NCBI GenBank assembly: GCA_947487895.1
Contig: CANKYF010000009.1
Coordinates: 62,001-126,000, forward strand
From: an uncultured Flavobacteriaceae bacterium
GTDB taxonomy: Bacteria > Bacteroidota > Bacteroidia > Flavobacteriales > Flavobacteriaceae
Length of the DNA stretch: 64,000 nt
Direction: 5' to 3'
A model generated the notes under the pieces. That model was not told the DNA's origin and did no database searches. It saw only the letters and a list, made by a program, of their open reading frames with translations. Below are positions 33,930 through 42,764 of this stretch, piece after piece. Position 1 is the first letter of the stretch, and every line of letters starts with the position of its first letter. A program made the translations under genes and the position numbers.

Positions 33930-35172
33930 AATATAGATGGTCGTAATTCTGAAAGTTCGGACGGACTCTGGCAGATTTTGGTTGATCTGTTGGAAACAGG
34001 AATAGACAGTTGCCCAGGACAAAAAAAGGATTCTTCACCAGTAAAAAGATGAAATCACTCTCTGATCTAATAGAATACGACTTTGACACGGCCTACCAGA
34101 TAAACGTTCCAAGAGATTGGAATAGGCAAATGGAAAAACTGTATTACTATGAGGGAACCGTTTGGTATAAGAAATCGTTTGACTATGCTAAAGATGAAAA
34201 AGAAATTGTACGACTATCCTTAGGAGCTGTAAACTATGAAGCCATGTCTATTTGAATGGTGAAAAACTTGGTTCTCATGTTGGTGGGTACACTCCTTTTC
34301 AATTTGATGTTACGGATAAACTTAAGGAGAAAAACAATTTTCTAATCGTAAAAGTCGATAATAAAAGAAAACGGGACGCTATTCCTACAGTGAATATGGA
34401 TTGGAGGAACTACGGTGGTATTATAAGTTCTGTAAAGCTTATTAAATTACCTAAAATCATATGTTGATTACGCATTTAACTTAGAAAAAGGAAGTCTAAG
34501 GGGAATCTCTGGATTGGTAAAAACAAGCAACACAGATAATCAAGATGTTGTTACGGTAAAAACACCAGAACTAAAAAAGAGTTTCACGGTCCAGGTTAAA
34601 GAAGGCATAGCATACTTTTCCGTTAAAGCCAAGCCGCAATTATGGTCACCGATATGGTCAAGGATAACATAGGTTTTCGTACGATAGAAACAAAAGGGAC
34701 AAAAATTCTGTTGAACGGTAAACCAACCTTTCTTAAAGGAATAAGTATACATGAAGAAGCACCTTTTAAGACCGGAAGGGTTACCACAAAAGAAGAATGT
34801 AAAATATTGCTTTGGGCCAAGGAATTGGGATGCAACTTTATACGATTGACGCACTATCCCCATAACAAAAACATGGTTAAAGAAACCGAGAAATTGGGGC
34901 TCGTGGTATGGTCTGAAATCCCCGTATACTGGACGGTTTTGTTTGATAATGAAGCTACATATAAAAACGCAGAGAAGCAACTGGAAGATATGGCCAGGGA
35001 CAAGAACAGAGCAGCTATAGTTCTATGGAGCATCGTCAATGAGACTCCAGAAGGTGAATCAAGGCTGCAGTTTTTACCAATTTGACCAAGAAAGTAAAGG
35101 GTTTGGATGATTCACGTTTGGTTACCGCCGCTTTAGATACCCAATCTGGGAGCGCAAATATTATTAGATAGA
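33930..35172 (+). pseudogene. Broken GH2 beta-glucuronidase gene
   Basis: Homologous segments of one GH2 enzyme occur in several frames. These are a start-proximal piece (SSDGLWQILVD), then TKKGFFTSKKMKSLSDLIEYD to GTVWYKKSFDY (34010-34255), then NGEKLGSHVGGYTPF to MDWRNYGGI (34252-34467). Last comes the barrel part NIGFRTIETKGTKILLNGKP to VLWSIVNETPEGES (34642-35085) with its acid/base Glu, plus a shifted tail to 35172. The wording of these blocks is that of Bacteroidota beta-glucuronidases. The 5' end was lost at the IS remnant, the gene has at least three frame breaks, and the C-terminal nucleophile region is missing. Its presence suggests the ancestral locus released glucuronate, in agreement with uxuA. 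Confidence 0.75.
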
Positions 35173-35181
35173 CCTATTAGG

Positions 35182-35224
35182 AAGTTTGATTATATGACCC
35201 TAAAGTTTAATTATATGCCCCCTA
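35182..35224 (+). repeat. Two-copy tandem repeat of about 21 bases
   Basis: AAGTTTGATTATATGACCCTA (35182-35202) is followed directly by a near copy (35203-35224) with one substitution and one extra C. It lies between the GH2 relic and the heparinase-like gene. No role is evident. Confidence 0.7.
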
Positions 35225-35325
35225 TTGAAGACCTAAAAAATAAGTAAGTTGCACTTATCCGCTGTACACAACAATCAAAAAATAACAAAATTCAATTTAA
35301 TACTAACCTTTTAAAATTCCTTAAC

Positions 35326-38300
35326 ATGAAACATACACACAATGTGCCTTTTATTATGCTTCTATTCCTGTCGGTTTCGCTCTTCGCTCAGGGTAATTCC
35401 CAAACACATCCATTCCTTATAGTTACAGAGGACATGTATCCTGAGTTGCGTCAAAAATTTGCAGGAAACAGAGAGCCCTTTACATCTATTAAAGATGCCG
35501 CATTCGATATGTGGGATAGTAATGTAACCGATGCGGATTGGGGATCTTTTGCCGAAACTATTCATTACAACACTTTGGCATATATTCTTGAAGAAAATAC
35601 TGGTCTTCGAGCACAATACAAAAACAAGCTGTTGTCTATAATTGATCGTTTGCCTGATCAAGTTCAATATTTAGACAATCGTGTGCATAGAAATTATGTG
35701 TTTTCTTCCAATGTATTATTTAATAGCATTATTGCGTTAGATATTATTTACAATGATTTGACCAATAATCAATTATTAGCTGCAGAAGCAGATATTGCTG
35801 CGATGGCGGAATTCTATGAAAACAATACAGCGCCTTGGAAGTTGGCCCACATTGGTATCAACCTACTACACGCTATTTATAGAAACGATTCAAATGATAT
35901 CGCAACATGGAAAAATCGATATGATAATGACCTGTTCGGAAGACAATTAGGTAATGATGGCTCATGGCAACAATCACCAGGTTATATCCATGCAAGAATG
36001 CTAGATACTAGAATGCCAAAAGCTCATATCATTAATGTCATGGAATTTGCAAATATTGGTAGCTATTATAATGATTCGAGAATACAAGGCATTTTTGAGT
36101 GGGCCACAACTTTTGCATTCACTCCTTTTGGCGGATTTACTAAATTTGGTGATACAGGTCATTCAACAAATATACTTCATAGGTCTTCCCCTTTATTTTA
36201 TGCAGAAAAATATGGCTCTCGTGCAGGTAGTTTAGCAAAATGGCATACGGGTTCCATTCAGCCTTCTAGTTCTAACCATACAAACTCTTTTATTTATATA
36301 TTAAAAAGTATTAATGAGTCTACTCCGATTATGCCAACCTCTATGCTAAAAGAAAAATCTGGCGCAGCATTATGGGATAAGACTGATACAAAGGAAGCTT
36401 TGCAAGGTGTCCTCTATAGTCTTAAAAGAGACAATCCAAATGTAGACGAAATTGGTCATGATGCTGAAGACGTCAATTCATTTGATATTTGTGCGTATGG
36501 TCAGCATATGATTGCCAATGCAGGTGTGAGATATACGCGAGCCAGTGGTACTGGATTTAACTATCCTGGTTTTGCTCCAGATGGCGGACGATGGTTCAGA
36601 GCTCGACTTCAAAACACGGTACTCATTGGAAATAGAATGAGTCATTCAAGACGATATGGTAATGGTTTGGTTGATGGTATTGTTGGGAATTCAATCGAAT
36701 TTGGAACCACAGATGCAGGGCGAGCCTTAGGAAACGGTAGCCACGAAAGAACCTTACACTTTATACATCCTATACCAGGCCAATCTAATGGTTACTTCGT
36801 AGTATTTGATGAAATTCAACCTGATGTAGCTTCAGAAAGTGTCAAAATCAATTTTCAAACAAACGCGCTACGTGGGCAGACCAATACTATTTCGAATAAT
36901 AAAGAATATAGAGCTCCAGCAACAGCATTCGTGAATAAAGACGGTAGTGATGGTAGTGAGCGTGTCAATTTATTTTTTCCGTCGCAACCTACAGAAGTTA
37001 ATGTGATTGAATCCTTTAAGGCTGATTTTATTCTTGGTTCACTTGAGACAGACAATGTTCAAGCAACATACCAAACAGAATCAGATGGTTATGTGCGAGC
37101 AACAACAGTTATCTTTCCCGAAGATGCTACGCATCGCAAGCCCAATTTTACTGAAATTTCAGGTTCAGGATTTAAAGGTGTAGAAATCTCGCATAATTCC
37201 AACCTTGTTGATACTTATATAGGTGCATCTAATGGTACAGACAACACCTATAATGGTACAATTGAATTCAAAGCGAACTCTACTTTTTTCCGTAAGCTTT
37301 CAGGTGTTACAACGGCATATACGTCAACTAATGGAACCTCATTTTTAGATACGCAAAATGGCACATATGGGTTTTTATCAAGTAATCCAATTAGTGTGGT
37401 CATGGAAGATACCTCCGGGAATATCAATGCCTTTGCAAATGCAAATGTGACCTTCTTTAAATCTAACATCCATGGGGTTAGAATTGATGGAGTTTTAGCA
37501 GCTCCTTTGGCTGTGACTGGGTCTTCCGTTCAAGTTGCTATACCATCAGGAAAACATAGTGTGGAGCTAGTCTTGGATGAGCCCGATTATGGTACTGTCA
37601 TTGAAGGTGCAATCGATTCGTATGTTAGGGATGGAGAACATTCAGGGACAAATTATTCGAACCAGAACTATCTGGAAAACAAAAGCCAGACGAATTTAGG
37701 ATTTCAGCGTCAGGCTTTTATTAGATACGATATATCCAATTTAAGCGCTAGTGTATTGCATGCAAGTGCTAGGTTTACGGTACGGTTTAAGGATAAACCA
37801 GGGTCTATTGCCAGTTTGCATTTGGTAAATAACAATACGTGGACGGACACTAGTTTGACCTTTGATAATAAACCGAACACCAATGACTTTATCGCATCAA
37901 GGAGCATACCAGATGCTGGACAGAGCATCGGTTTTGATATTACGGATGAGGTTAATCAAGCTATTTTAAATGGCCAAGAGACCATTAACTTCCGTTTAAG
38001 TAGCGATGACAGTAGTGGTAATGATGCCTATGTAACCTACCATTCTTTAGAAGCTAGTAACACTGCAGATAGACCAAGAATAGGCATAATTCCTATGAAC
38101 AACAATAACATCGATTCCTATGTTAGGGACGGTGTCCATTCCGGAACCAATTACGCCAATGATAACTTTCTGGCGACCAAAAGCCAGAGTTCTGAAGGAT
38201 TTAATCGTTTTTCATACATAAGGTTCAATCTGTCTGAATTTGGTAATAGCGTAGCTACGGCAAATGTTAGGTTCACCGTAAGAAGCAGAAATATTCCTGG

Positions 38301-39372
38301 ATCCCGGGCCACACTACACTTGGTAAATGACAATATTTGGAGCGATACCAGCTTGAACTATGACAATATGCCTGGTACCAACGGCTATATCATATCATCA
38401 AGCGTGCCCACACCAGGAGGAACGGTCAGTTTTGATGTTACAGATCAAGTAAATCAAGCACTTTCACAAGGTCAGCAGACCATCAATTTTCGTTTAGGGA
38501 GTGCTGTTAGCAATGGTAACGATGCCTACGTGACTTACCATTCATTTGAAGCTGCGAATGCTTCCGATAGACCTATAATAAATGCAACAGGAATTACCCA
38601 ATCTATTAACATGGATTCTTATGTGAGAGATGGATCTCATTCTGGGACTAATTATTCCAATCAGAATTTTCTAGAGACCAAAAGCCAGACCAACTCAGGG
38701 TTTATGCGTCAAGCGTTTATACGTTTCGATATATCCAGATTCGGTAACAGAGTTACTAGAGCAAATGTTGGTTTTACGGTAAGTATTAGAGATAAAGAAG
38801 GATCAAGGGCTGTACTTCATTTGGTAAATGACAACACTTGGAAAGATACTAGCTTGACCTATGGGAATATGCCCGGCTCTAACGGCTATATCATATCATC
38901 AAGCGTGCCCGCAGCAGGAGGACGCGTCACCTTTGATGTTACAGACGAAGTGAATCAAGCACTATCTAGAGGTCAACGAACCATTAATTTTCGTTTAGGG
39001 AGTGCTGTTGGCAATGGTAACGATGCCTATGTGAGGTATCATTCGCTAGAGGCAACGAATGCTTCTTACAGGCCACAGTTAACAACAAATAACGGTACCA
39101 GTGTAAAGAGAAGTACTCTTGCTAAAGAAAAAGAGCCACAACAGGAGACCACTATTGTTGTTGCTTACCCGAACCCAGTAAGTGATGTATTGCATTTGAC
39201 TAATCTGCCTAATGGAGCTAGTATTGAAATCTACAATACCGTAGGTATTATGATAAACAGTCAAAAAGGAAATTCTGATATTGATGTTTCATCATTGCAA
39301 ACGGGGGTTTACTTTTTGCGTATTTCCATTCCGGGCAAGGAAAAACAGGTTATTAGTTTAATAAAACGATAA
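35326..39372 (+). CDS. Secreted heparinase II/III-like polysaccharide lyase with three DNRLRE/CBM96-like repeats and T9SS tail
   Basis: A 1348-residue protein with a signal peptide (about 1-22, ending LFAQG). A helical toroid typical of uronate lyases spans about 30-340. A heparinase II/III-like beta-sandwich part (about 360-745) contains GFNYPGFAPDGGRWFRARLQN and HFIHPIPGQSNGYFVVFDEI. Three DNRLRE/CBM96-like modules follow (about 762-915, 927-1085, 1095-1250), each opening with DSYVRDG.HSGTNY. A type A T9SS domain ends the protein (about 1278-1348, AYPNPVSD). Such lyases cleave uronic-acid-containing polysaccharides by beta-elimination, feeding KdgF. The exact PL family was not determined. 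Repeat two shares a 104-base identical DNA stretch with the 39726 gene. The operator seen before the other genes is missing here. Confidence 0.8.
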   Translation: MKHTHNVPFIMLLFLSVSLFAQGNSQTHPFLIVTEDMYPELRQKFAGNREPFTSIKDAAFDMWDSNVTDADWGSFAETIHYNTLAYILEENTGLRAQYKNKLLSIIDRLPDQVQYLDNRVHRNYVFSSNVLFNSIIALDIIYNDLTNNQLLAAEADIAAMAEFYENNTAPWKLAHIGINLLHAIYRNDSNDIATWKNRYDNDLFGRQLGNDGSWQQSPGYIHARMLDTRMPKAHIINVMEFANIGSYYNDSRIQGIFEWATTFAFTPFGGFTKFGDTGHSTNILHRSSPLFYAEKYGSRAGSLAKWHTGSIQPSSSNHTNSFIYILKSINESTPIMPTSMLKEKSGAALWDKTDTKEALQGVLYSLKRDNPNVDEIGHDAEDVNSFDICAYGQHMIANAGVRYTRASGTGFNYPGFAPDGGRWFRARLQNTVLIGNRMSHSRRYGNGLVDGIVGNSIEFGTTDAGRALGNGSHERTLHFIHPIPGQSNGYFVVFDEIQPDVASESVKINFQTNALRGQTNTISNNKEYRAPATAFVNKDGSDGSERVNLFFPSQPTEVNVIESFKADFILGSLETDNVQATYQTESDGYVRATTVIFPEDATHRKPNFTEISGSGFKGVEISHNSNLVDTYIGASNGTDNTYNGTIEFKANSTFFRKLSGVTTAYTSTNGTSFLDTQNGTYGFLSSNPISVVMEDTSGNINAFANANVTFFKSNIHGVRIDGVLAAPLAVTGSSVQVAIPSGKHSVELVLDEPDYGTVIEGAIDSYVRDGEHSGTNYSNQNYLENKSQTNLGFQRQAFIRYDISNLSASVLHASARFTVRFKDKPGSIASLHLVNNNTWTDTSLTFDNKPNTNDFIASRSIPDAGQSIGFDITDEVNQAILNGQETINFRLSSDDSSGNDAYVTYHSLEASNTADRPRIGIIPMNNNNIDSYVRDGVHSGTNYANDNFLATKSQSSEGFNRFSYIRFNLSEFGNSVATANVRFTVRSRNIPGSRATLHLVNDNIWSDTSLNYDNMPGTNGYIISSSVPTPGGTVSFDVTDQVNQALSQGQQTINFRLGSAVSNGNDAYVTYHSFEAANASDRPIINATGITQSINMDSYVRDGSHSGTNYSNQNFLETKSQTNSGFMRQAFIRFDISRFGNRVTRANVGFTVSIRDKEGSRAVLHLVNDNTWKDTSLTYGNMPGSNGYIISSSVPAAGGRVTFDVTDEVNQALSRGQRTINFRLGSAVGNGNDAYVRYHSLEATNASYRPQLTTNNGTSVKRSTLAKEKEPQQETTIVVAYPNPVSDVLHLTNLPNGASIEIYNTVGIMINSQKGNSDIDVSSLQTGVYFLRISIPGKEKQVISLIKR
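38265..38368 (+). repeat. 104-base exact repeat, copy A (in DNRLRE module)
   Basis: Base-for-base identical, by eye, to 41558-41661 in the neighbouring beta-helix gene. It lies in the second DNRLRE module, and flanking sequence differs by scattered changes, which points to recent gene conversion or recombination. Confidence 0.8.
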
Positions 39373-39430
39373 TGTTGGATTGGTATAGCTGAGTCGTCCT
39401 AAAATAGATTGATAGTTATTAAATAAATTA

Positions 39431-39461
39431 AACCTTTGAAGTTAGCTTCAAAGGTTTTTTT
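39431..39461 (+). terminator. Rho-independent terminator after the heparinase-like gene
   Basis: An 11-base perfect stem (39431-39441 with 39446-39456) with a 4-base loop is followed by a run of T residues. Confidence 0.9.
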
Positions 39462-39470
39462 AAGTGGAAA

Positions 39471-39540
39471 AATAATCCTGAGAAGCTCCAAGAACTGCAT
39501 AAACGTTTTTTAGAGCAGTGAGCTAAGGATTCTTTTAAAT
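39471..39540 (+). pseudogene. Relic of a sulfatase 3' end
   Basis: The reading NNPEKLQELHKRFLEQ, stop, AKDSFK corresponds to the last residues of the sulfatase at 31277-32716 (FPEKLKELHKRFLVQRSKD). About 70 bases are recognisable. With the similar promoters downstream it marks a duplicated sulfatase-plus-lyase block. Confidence 0.7.
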
Positions 39541-39686
39541 TATTTTACGCACCCATAGAGAACTCCTTACAAACACATCAATCTTTTCAAATGAATAATA
39601 AGGGAGTATACGAGCTTTTAGTTTAAATATTCCTACATAAAAATATAATTTTTATGCTATTTTCTTTGATTATCCTTAAATTAAGA

Positions 39687-39709
39687 TATATTTTTACACA
39701 AACGTTTGC
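39687..39709 (+). promoter_or_regulatory. Promoter and operator of the beta-helix/DNRLRE gene
   Basis: TATATTTT (39687-39694) is one base off TAnnTTTG. It is followed by ACAAACGTTTGC (39698-39709), one base off the operator. The arrangement, box then operator, repeats that at susC and at 32892. Confidence 0.65.
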
Positions 39710-39725
39710 TTAAAAATTATTTCCT

Positions 39726-42677
39726 ATGAAAAAAAATATCCTTCTATTGTTTTTAATGTTTTTTGTTACATCGATTACGCTTTCTGCTCAGGAAAGTTCT
39801 TTGGTATCTATTGGCAGTGATGGCCGTTTGGATTATACTACTTTTGCTATGCAAGGCCAATCCAATGAGGTTAATATTATTCCTGATTATTCCCATGCAG
39901 GATACATGGGTGGAGGCGTGGCATTGCCTAATGTTTCGGTAGTACGTACTCTTTCCCCTGCATCTGGCGATAGGCTTGCGGACATCCAACAGGCCATAGA
40001 CGAGGTAAGTGCACTCCCTAGCGACAGCAACGGTTTTAGGGGCGCCATCCTACTTACCGCCGGGCTCTATGAAGTGAGTAATTCCCTGTTGATCAACACT
40101 AGTGGTGTGGTTCTTCGTGGAGAAGGACAAGGTTTGGATGGTACCGTACTGCGGGCCACAAGAACCTCCCGTCATGATTTTATACGATTGCGGGGGAATA
40201 CTGAAAACGCATCAGATCCCATAATCGAGGATGCCTCCACCACACAGCGCATCACCACCTCTTATGTGCCCCTAGGGTCCACTAGTTTCAACATTGCCAA
40301 TGCCTCTGCTTTTTCAGTGGGTGATGTGATATCCGTCAAAAGAACGCCCAACCAACTTTGGATCAACGATATAGGTATGGACCAGAGTTCGCTTTGCGAT
40401 TCTGCCCCGTCAGGTCGTACCTGTGAGGGTTGGACGCCCGAGGAATATATTATGAAGCACGAGCGTATCATTACCGCCATTAGTAACAATACCATCACCA
40501 TAGACATTCCCATAATGGATGTCATGGAGAACCTTTACGGTGGTGGAGAAGTATCTAAAGTTACGGAAACAGGAAGGATTACCAACTGTGGTGTTGAGAA
40601 TCTAAGGGTAGAATCTGTATTTTCTTCAAATACAGATGAAAATCACGCATGGACGGCTGTAAACCTTACCAATGTGGAGAACAGTTGGGTAAGGCAGGTT
40701 ACCGCGCAGTACATCGCTTATGGATGCGTTGGTTTAAGCGGTTTTTCAAAGTTCAATACCATTGAAGAGTGCGCGGCCATCGGCCATAAATCTAGAATCA
40801 CTGGAGGGCGCAGGTATTCCTTTTGGATAAATAGGGCGCTTGGCACCCTCTTTCAAAGATGCTATACTAGGGCGGGGAGGCATGATTTTGTGACCAACAG
40901 TAGGACCACGGGGCCTAATGTTTGGTTGGACTCCTATGCAGAAGAAACAAATTCAGATATAGGCCCCCATCACCGTTGGGCCGTAGGTTCCCTTTATGAC
41001 AACATACAGGGAGGTGAGATTAATGTGCGCAACCGAGGCTGGTTGGGTACCGGCCATGGTTGGGTAGGTAATTCGCAGATGTTATGGAACAATGTTTCAT
41101 CCGCTGCGAACGTTAGCACGGGCAGTGGAGCACGTTACATTGTAGCGAGCCCCCAAGGTGGCAGGAACTGGGCCATTGGTGTCGTAGGTCCCCGTAGAAG
41201 TGGGAACGGTCTTTATGAATCTTTTGGCACTCCAGTAATGCCCCGCAGCCTATACCTACAACAACTTGAAGATAGATTAGGACCCGCGGCCGTGAATAAT
41301 ATAGCCACTCAAGAGCAACAGAACGGTACCATTTACGATGATTTAGTAGCATGGCAGGGAGAGGGTAGTTTAAATTCTACCCCTGCTGTAGTATCTAATA
41401 ACATCGACTCCTATGTTAGGGACGGTGTCCACTCAGGGACCAATTACGCCAACGAGAACTTTTTGGCCACTAAGAGCCAGAGTTCTGCGGGATTCAATCG
41501 TTTTTCATACATAAGGTTCAACCTGTCTGAGTTTGGTAATAGCGTAGCTACGGCAAGTGTTAGGTTCACCGTAAGAAGCAGAAATATTCCTGGATCCCGG
41601 GCCACACTACACTTGGTAAATGACAATATTTGGAGCGATACCAGCTTGAACTATGACAATAAGCCCGACACCAACGGCTTTATCACCTCATCAAGCGTAC
41701 CCAGCCCAGGCGGAACGGTTAGCTTTGATATCACAGACGAGGTCAATCAAGCGCTCTCAAACGGTCAACAAACCATCAACTTCCGCTTGGGCAGTGGAAT
41801 AAGCAGTGGCAACGATGCCTTTGTAAGCTATCATTCTTTTGAGGCGACAAATGCTTCCGATAGACCGGTAATAAATGCAACAGGGATCTCTGGTTCCACT
41901 AATACTAATATTGATTCCTATGTTAGGGACGGTGTTCATTCCGGGACCAACTATTCCGACGAGAACTTTTTGGCAACCAAAAGCCAAAGTTCTACAGGAT
42001 TTAATCGTTTTTCATATATAAGGTTTAACCTATCCGGGCTCGGTAATAGCGTATCTACAGCAAGTGTTAGGTTCACCGTAAGAAGCAGAAATATTCCAGG
42101 ATCGCGGGCCACATTACACTTGGTAAATGACAATACTTGGAGCGATACCAGCTTGAACTATGACAATAAGCCCGACACTAACGGCTTTATCACCTCATCA
42201 AGCGTACCCAACCCAGGGGGAACGGTCAGTTTTAACGTCACGGACGAGGTCAACCAAGCACTTTCAAACGGTCAACAGACCATTAATTTTCGTTTGGGTA
42301 GTGGAATAAGCAGTGGTAATAACGCTTTTGTGAGCTACCATTCGTTTGAAGCTGCGAACGCATCGGATAGGCCACAGTTAACTGGGAATACGGGAACCAG
42401 TTTAACAAGTCGACTTCTTAATCTTACCGTTACCGAAGAGGAGCGGCCTCAGGATGCCTCTATTTTTGTGTACCCTAACCCTGCAAGTGAGGTATTGCAT
42501 TTGGGCAATATACCGAATGGAGCAATCATAGAAGTTTACAATATAGCAGGTATTTTGATGGACAGTCTAAAAGGCAGTTCAGATATTGATGTTTCATCAC
42601 TAGAGACAGGGGTTTACTTTTTGAATGTTTTTATTTCGGGCAAGGAGAAACAGAGCATTAGTTTTATAAAGCGCTAA
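39726..42677 (+). CDS. Secreted beta-helix polysaccharide-lyase candidate with two DNRLRE/CBM96-like repeats and T9SS tail
   Basis: A 983-residue protein with a signal peptide (about 1-22, ending TLSAQ). A pectate-lyase-superfamily-like right-handed beta-helix (about 50-550) opens with RLADIQQAIDEVSALP and ILLTAGLYEVSNSLLI, the usual start of such helices. Later it has GRHDFVTNSRTTGPNVWLDSYAE and PHHRWAVGSLYDNI. Two DNRLRE/CBM96-like modules (about 558-715 and 727-885) and a type A T9SS domain (about 911-983, VYPNPASE) follow. Its family number is not recognised. The charged Arg/His/Asp cluster in the last helix turns is a plausible active site. The helix-encoding part (39900-41350) is visibly richer in G and C than neighbouring genes, which suggests separate acquisition. 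A palindromic operator precedes it. Confidence 0.75.
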   Translation: MKKNILLLFLMFFVTSITLSAQESSLVSIGSDGRLDYTTFAMQGQSNEVNIIPDYSHAGYMGGGVALPNVSVVRTLSPASGDRLADIQQAIDEVSALPSDSNGFRGAILLTAGLYEVSNSLLINTSGVVLRGEGQGLDGTVLRATRTSRHDFIRLRGNTENASDPIIEDASTTQRITTSYVPLGSTSFNIANASAFSVGDVISVKRTPNQLWINDIGMDQSSLCDSAPSGRTCEGWTPEEYIMKHERIITAISNNTITIDIPIMDVMENLYGGGEVSKVTETGRITNCGVENLRVESVFSSNTDENHAWTAVNLTNVENSWVRQVTAQYIAYGCVGLSGFSKFNTIEECAAIGHKSRITGGRRYSFWINRALGTLFQRCYTRAGRHDFVTNSRTTGPNVWLDSYAEETNSDIGPHHRWAVGSLYDNIQGGEINVRNRGWLGTGHGWVGNSQMLWNNVSSAANVSTGSGARYIVASPQGGRNWAIGVVGPRRSGNGLYESFGTPVMPRSLYLQQLEDRLGPAAVNNIATQEQQNGTIYDDLVAWQGEGSLNSTPAVVSNNIDSYVRDGVHSGTNYANENFLATKSQSSAGFNRFSYIRFNLSEFGNSVATASVRFTVRSRNIPGSRATLHLVNDNIWSDTSLNYDNKPDTNGFITSSSVPSPGGTVSFDITDEVNQALSNGQQTINFRLGSGISSGNDAFVSYHSFEATNASDRPVINATGISGSTNTNIDSYVRDGVHSGTNYSDENFLATKSQSSTGFNRFSYIRFNLSGLGNSVSTASVRFTVRSRNIPGSRATLHLVNDNTWSDTSLNYDNKPDTNGFITSSSVPNPGGTVSFNVTDEVNQALSNGQQTINFRLGSGISSGNNAFVSYHSFEAANASDRPQLTGNTGTSLTSRLLNLTVTEEERPQDASIFVYPNPASEVLHLGNIPNGAIIEVYNIAGILMDSLKGSSDIDVSSLETGVYFLNVFISGKEKQSISFIKR
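41558..41661 (+). repeat. 104-base exact repeat, copy B (in DNRLRE module)
   Basis: Copy of 38265-38368, inside the first DNRLRE module of the beta-helix gene. A third, slightly diverged version lies in the next module of the same gene at about 42065-42168. Confidence 0.8.
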
Positions 42678-42725
42678 TACGATTTGTGTCAATATTGTTC
42701 AACATATTTAGAACTAATTAAGCAA

Positions 42726-42749
42726 TTTTAGCTAATTTTGTTTAGCTAA
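42726..42749 (+). promoter_or_regulatory. -7 box flanked by TTAGCTAA repeats before the GH36-like gene
   Basis: TAATTTTG (42733-42740) is an exact TAnnTTTG box 25 bases before the ATG. It is flanked by two palindromic TTAGCTAA copies (42728-42735 and 42742-42749), which may bind a regulator different from the one recognising ACAAACGTTTGT. Confidence 0.5.
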
Positions 42750-42764
42750 ATAAGATTTCCTTCT

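Noticed and set aside
35326-39372. Assigning the heparinase-like protein to a numbered PL family
   Set aside because: The fold is suggestive, but family-specific residues could not be verified without a search.
37610-42380. Regular DNA repeats that could suggest a CRISPR array or satellite
   Set aside because: The repeats are about 500 bases long, coding and in frame, and correspond to protein modules (DNRLRE). No CRISPR-like short repeat/spacer pattern was seen anywhere in the window.
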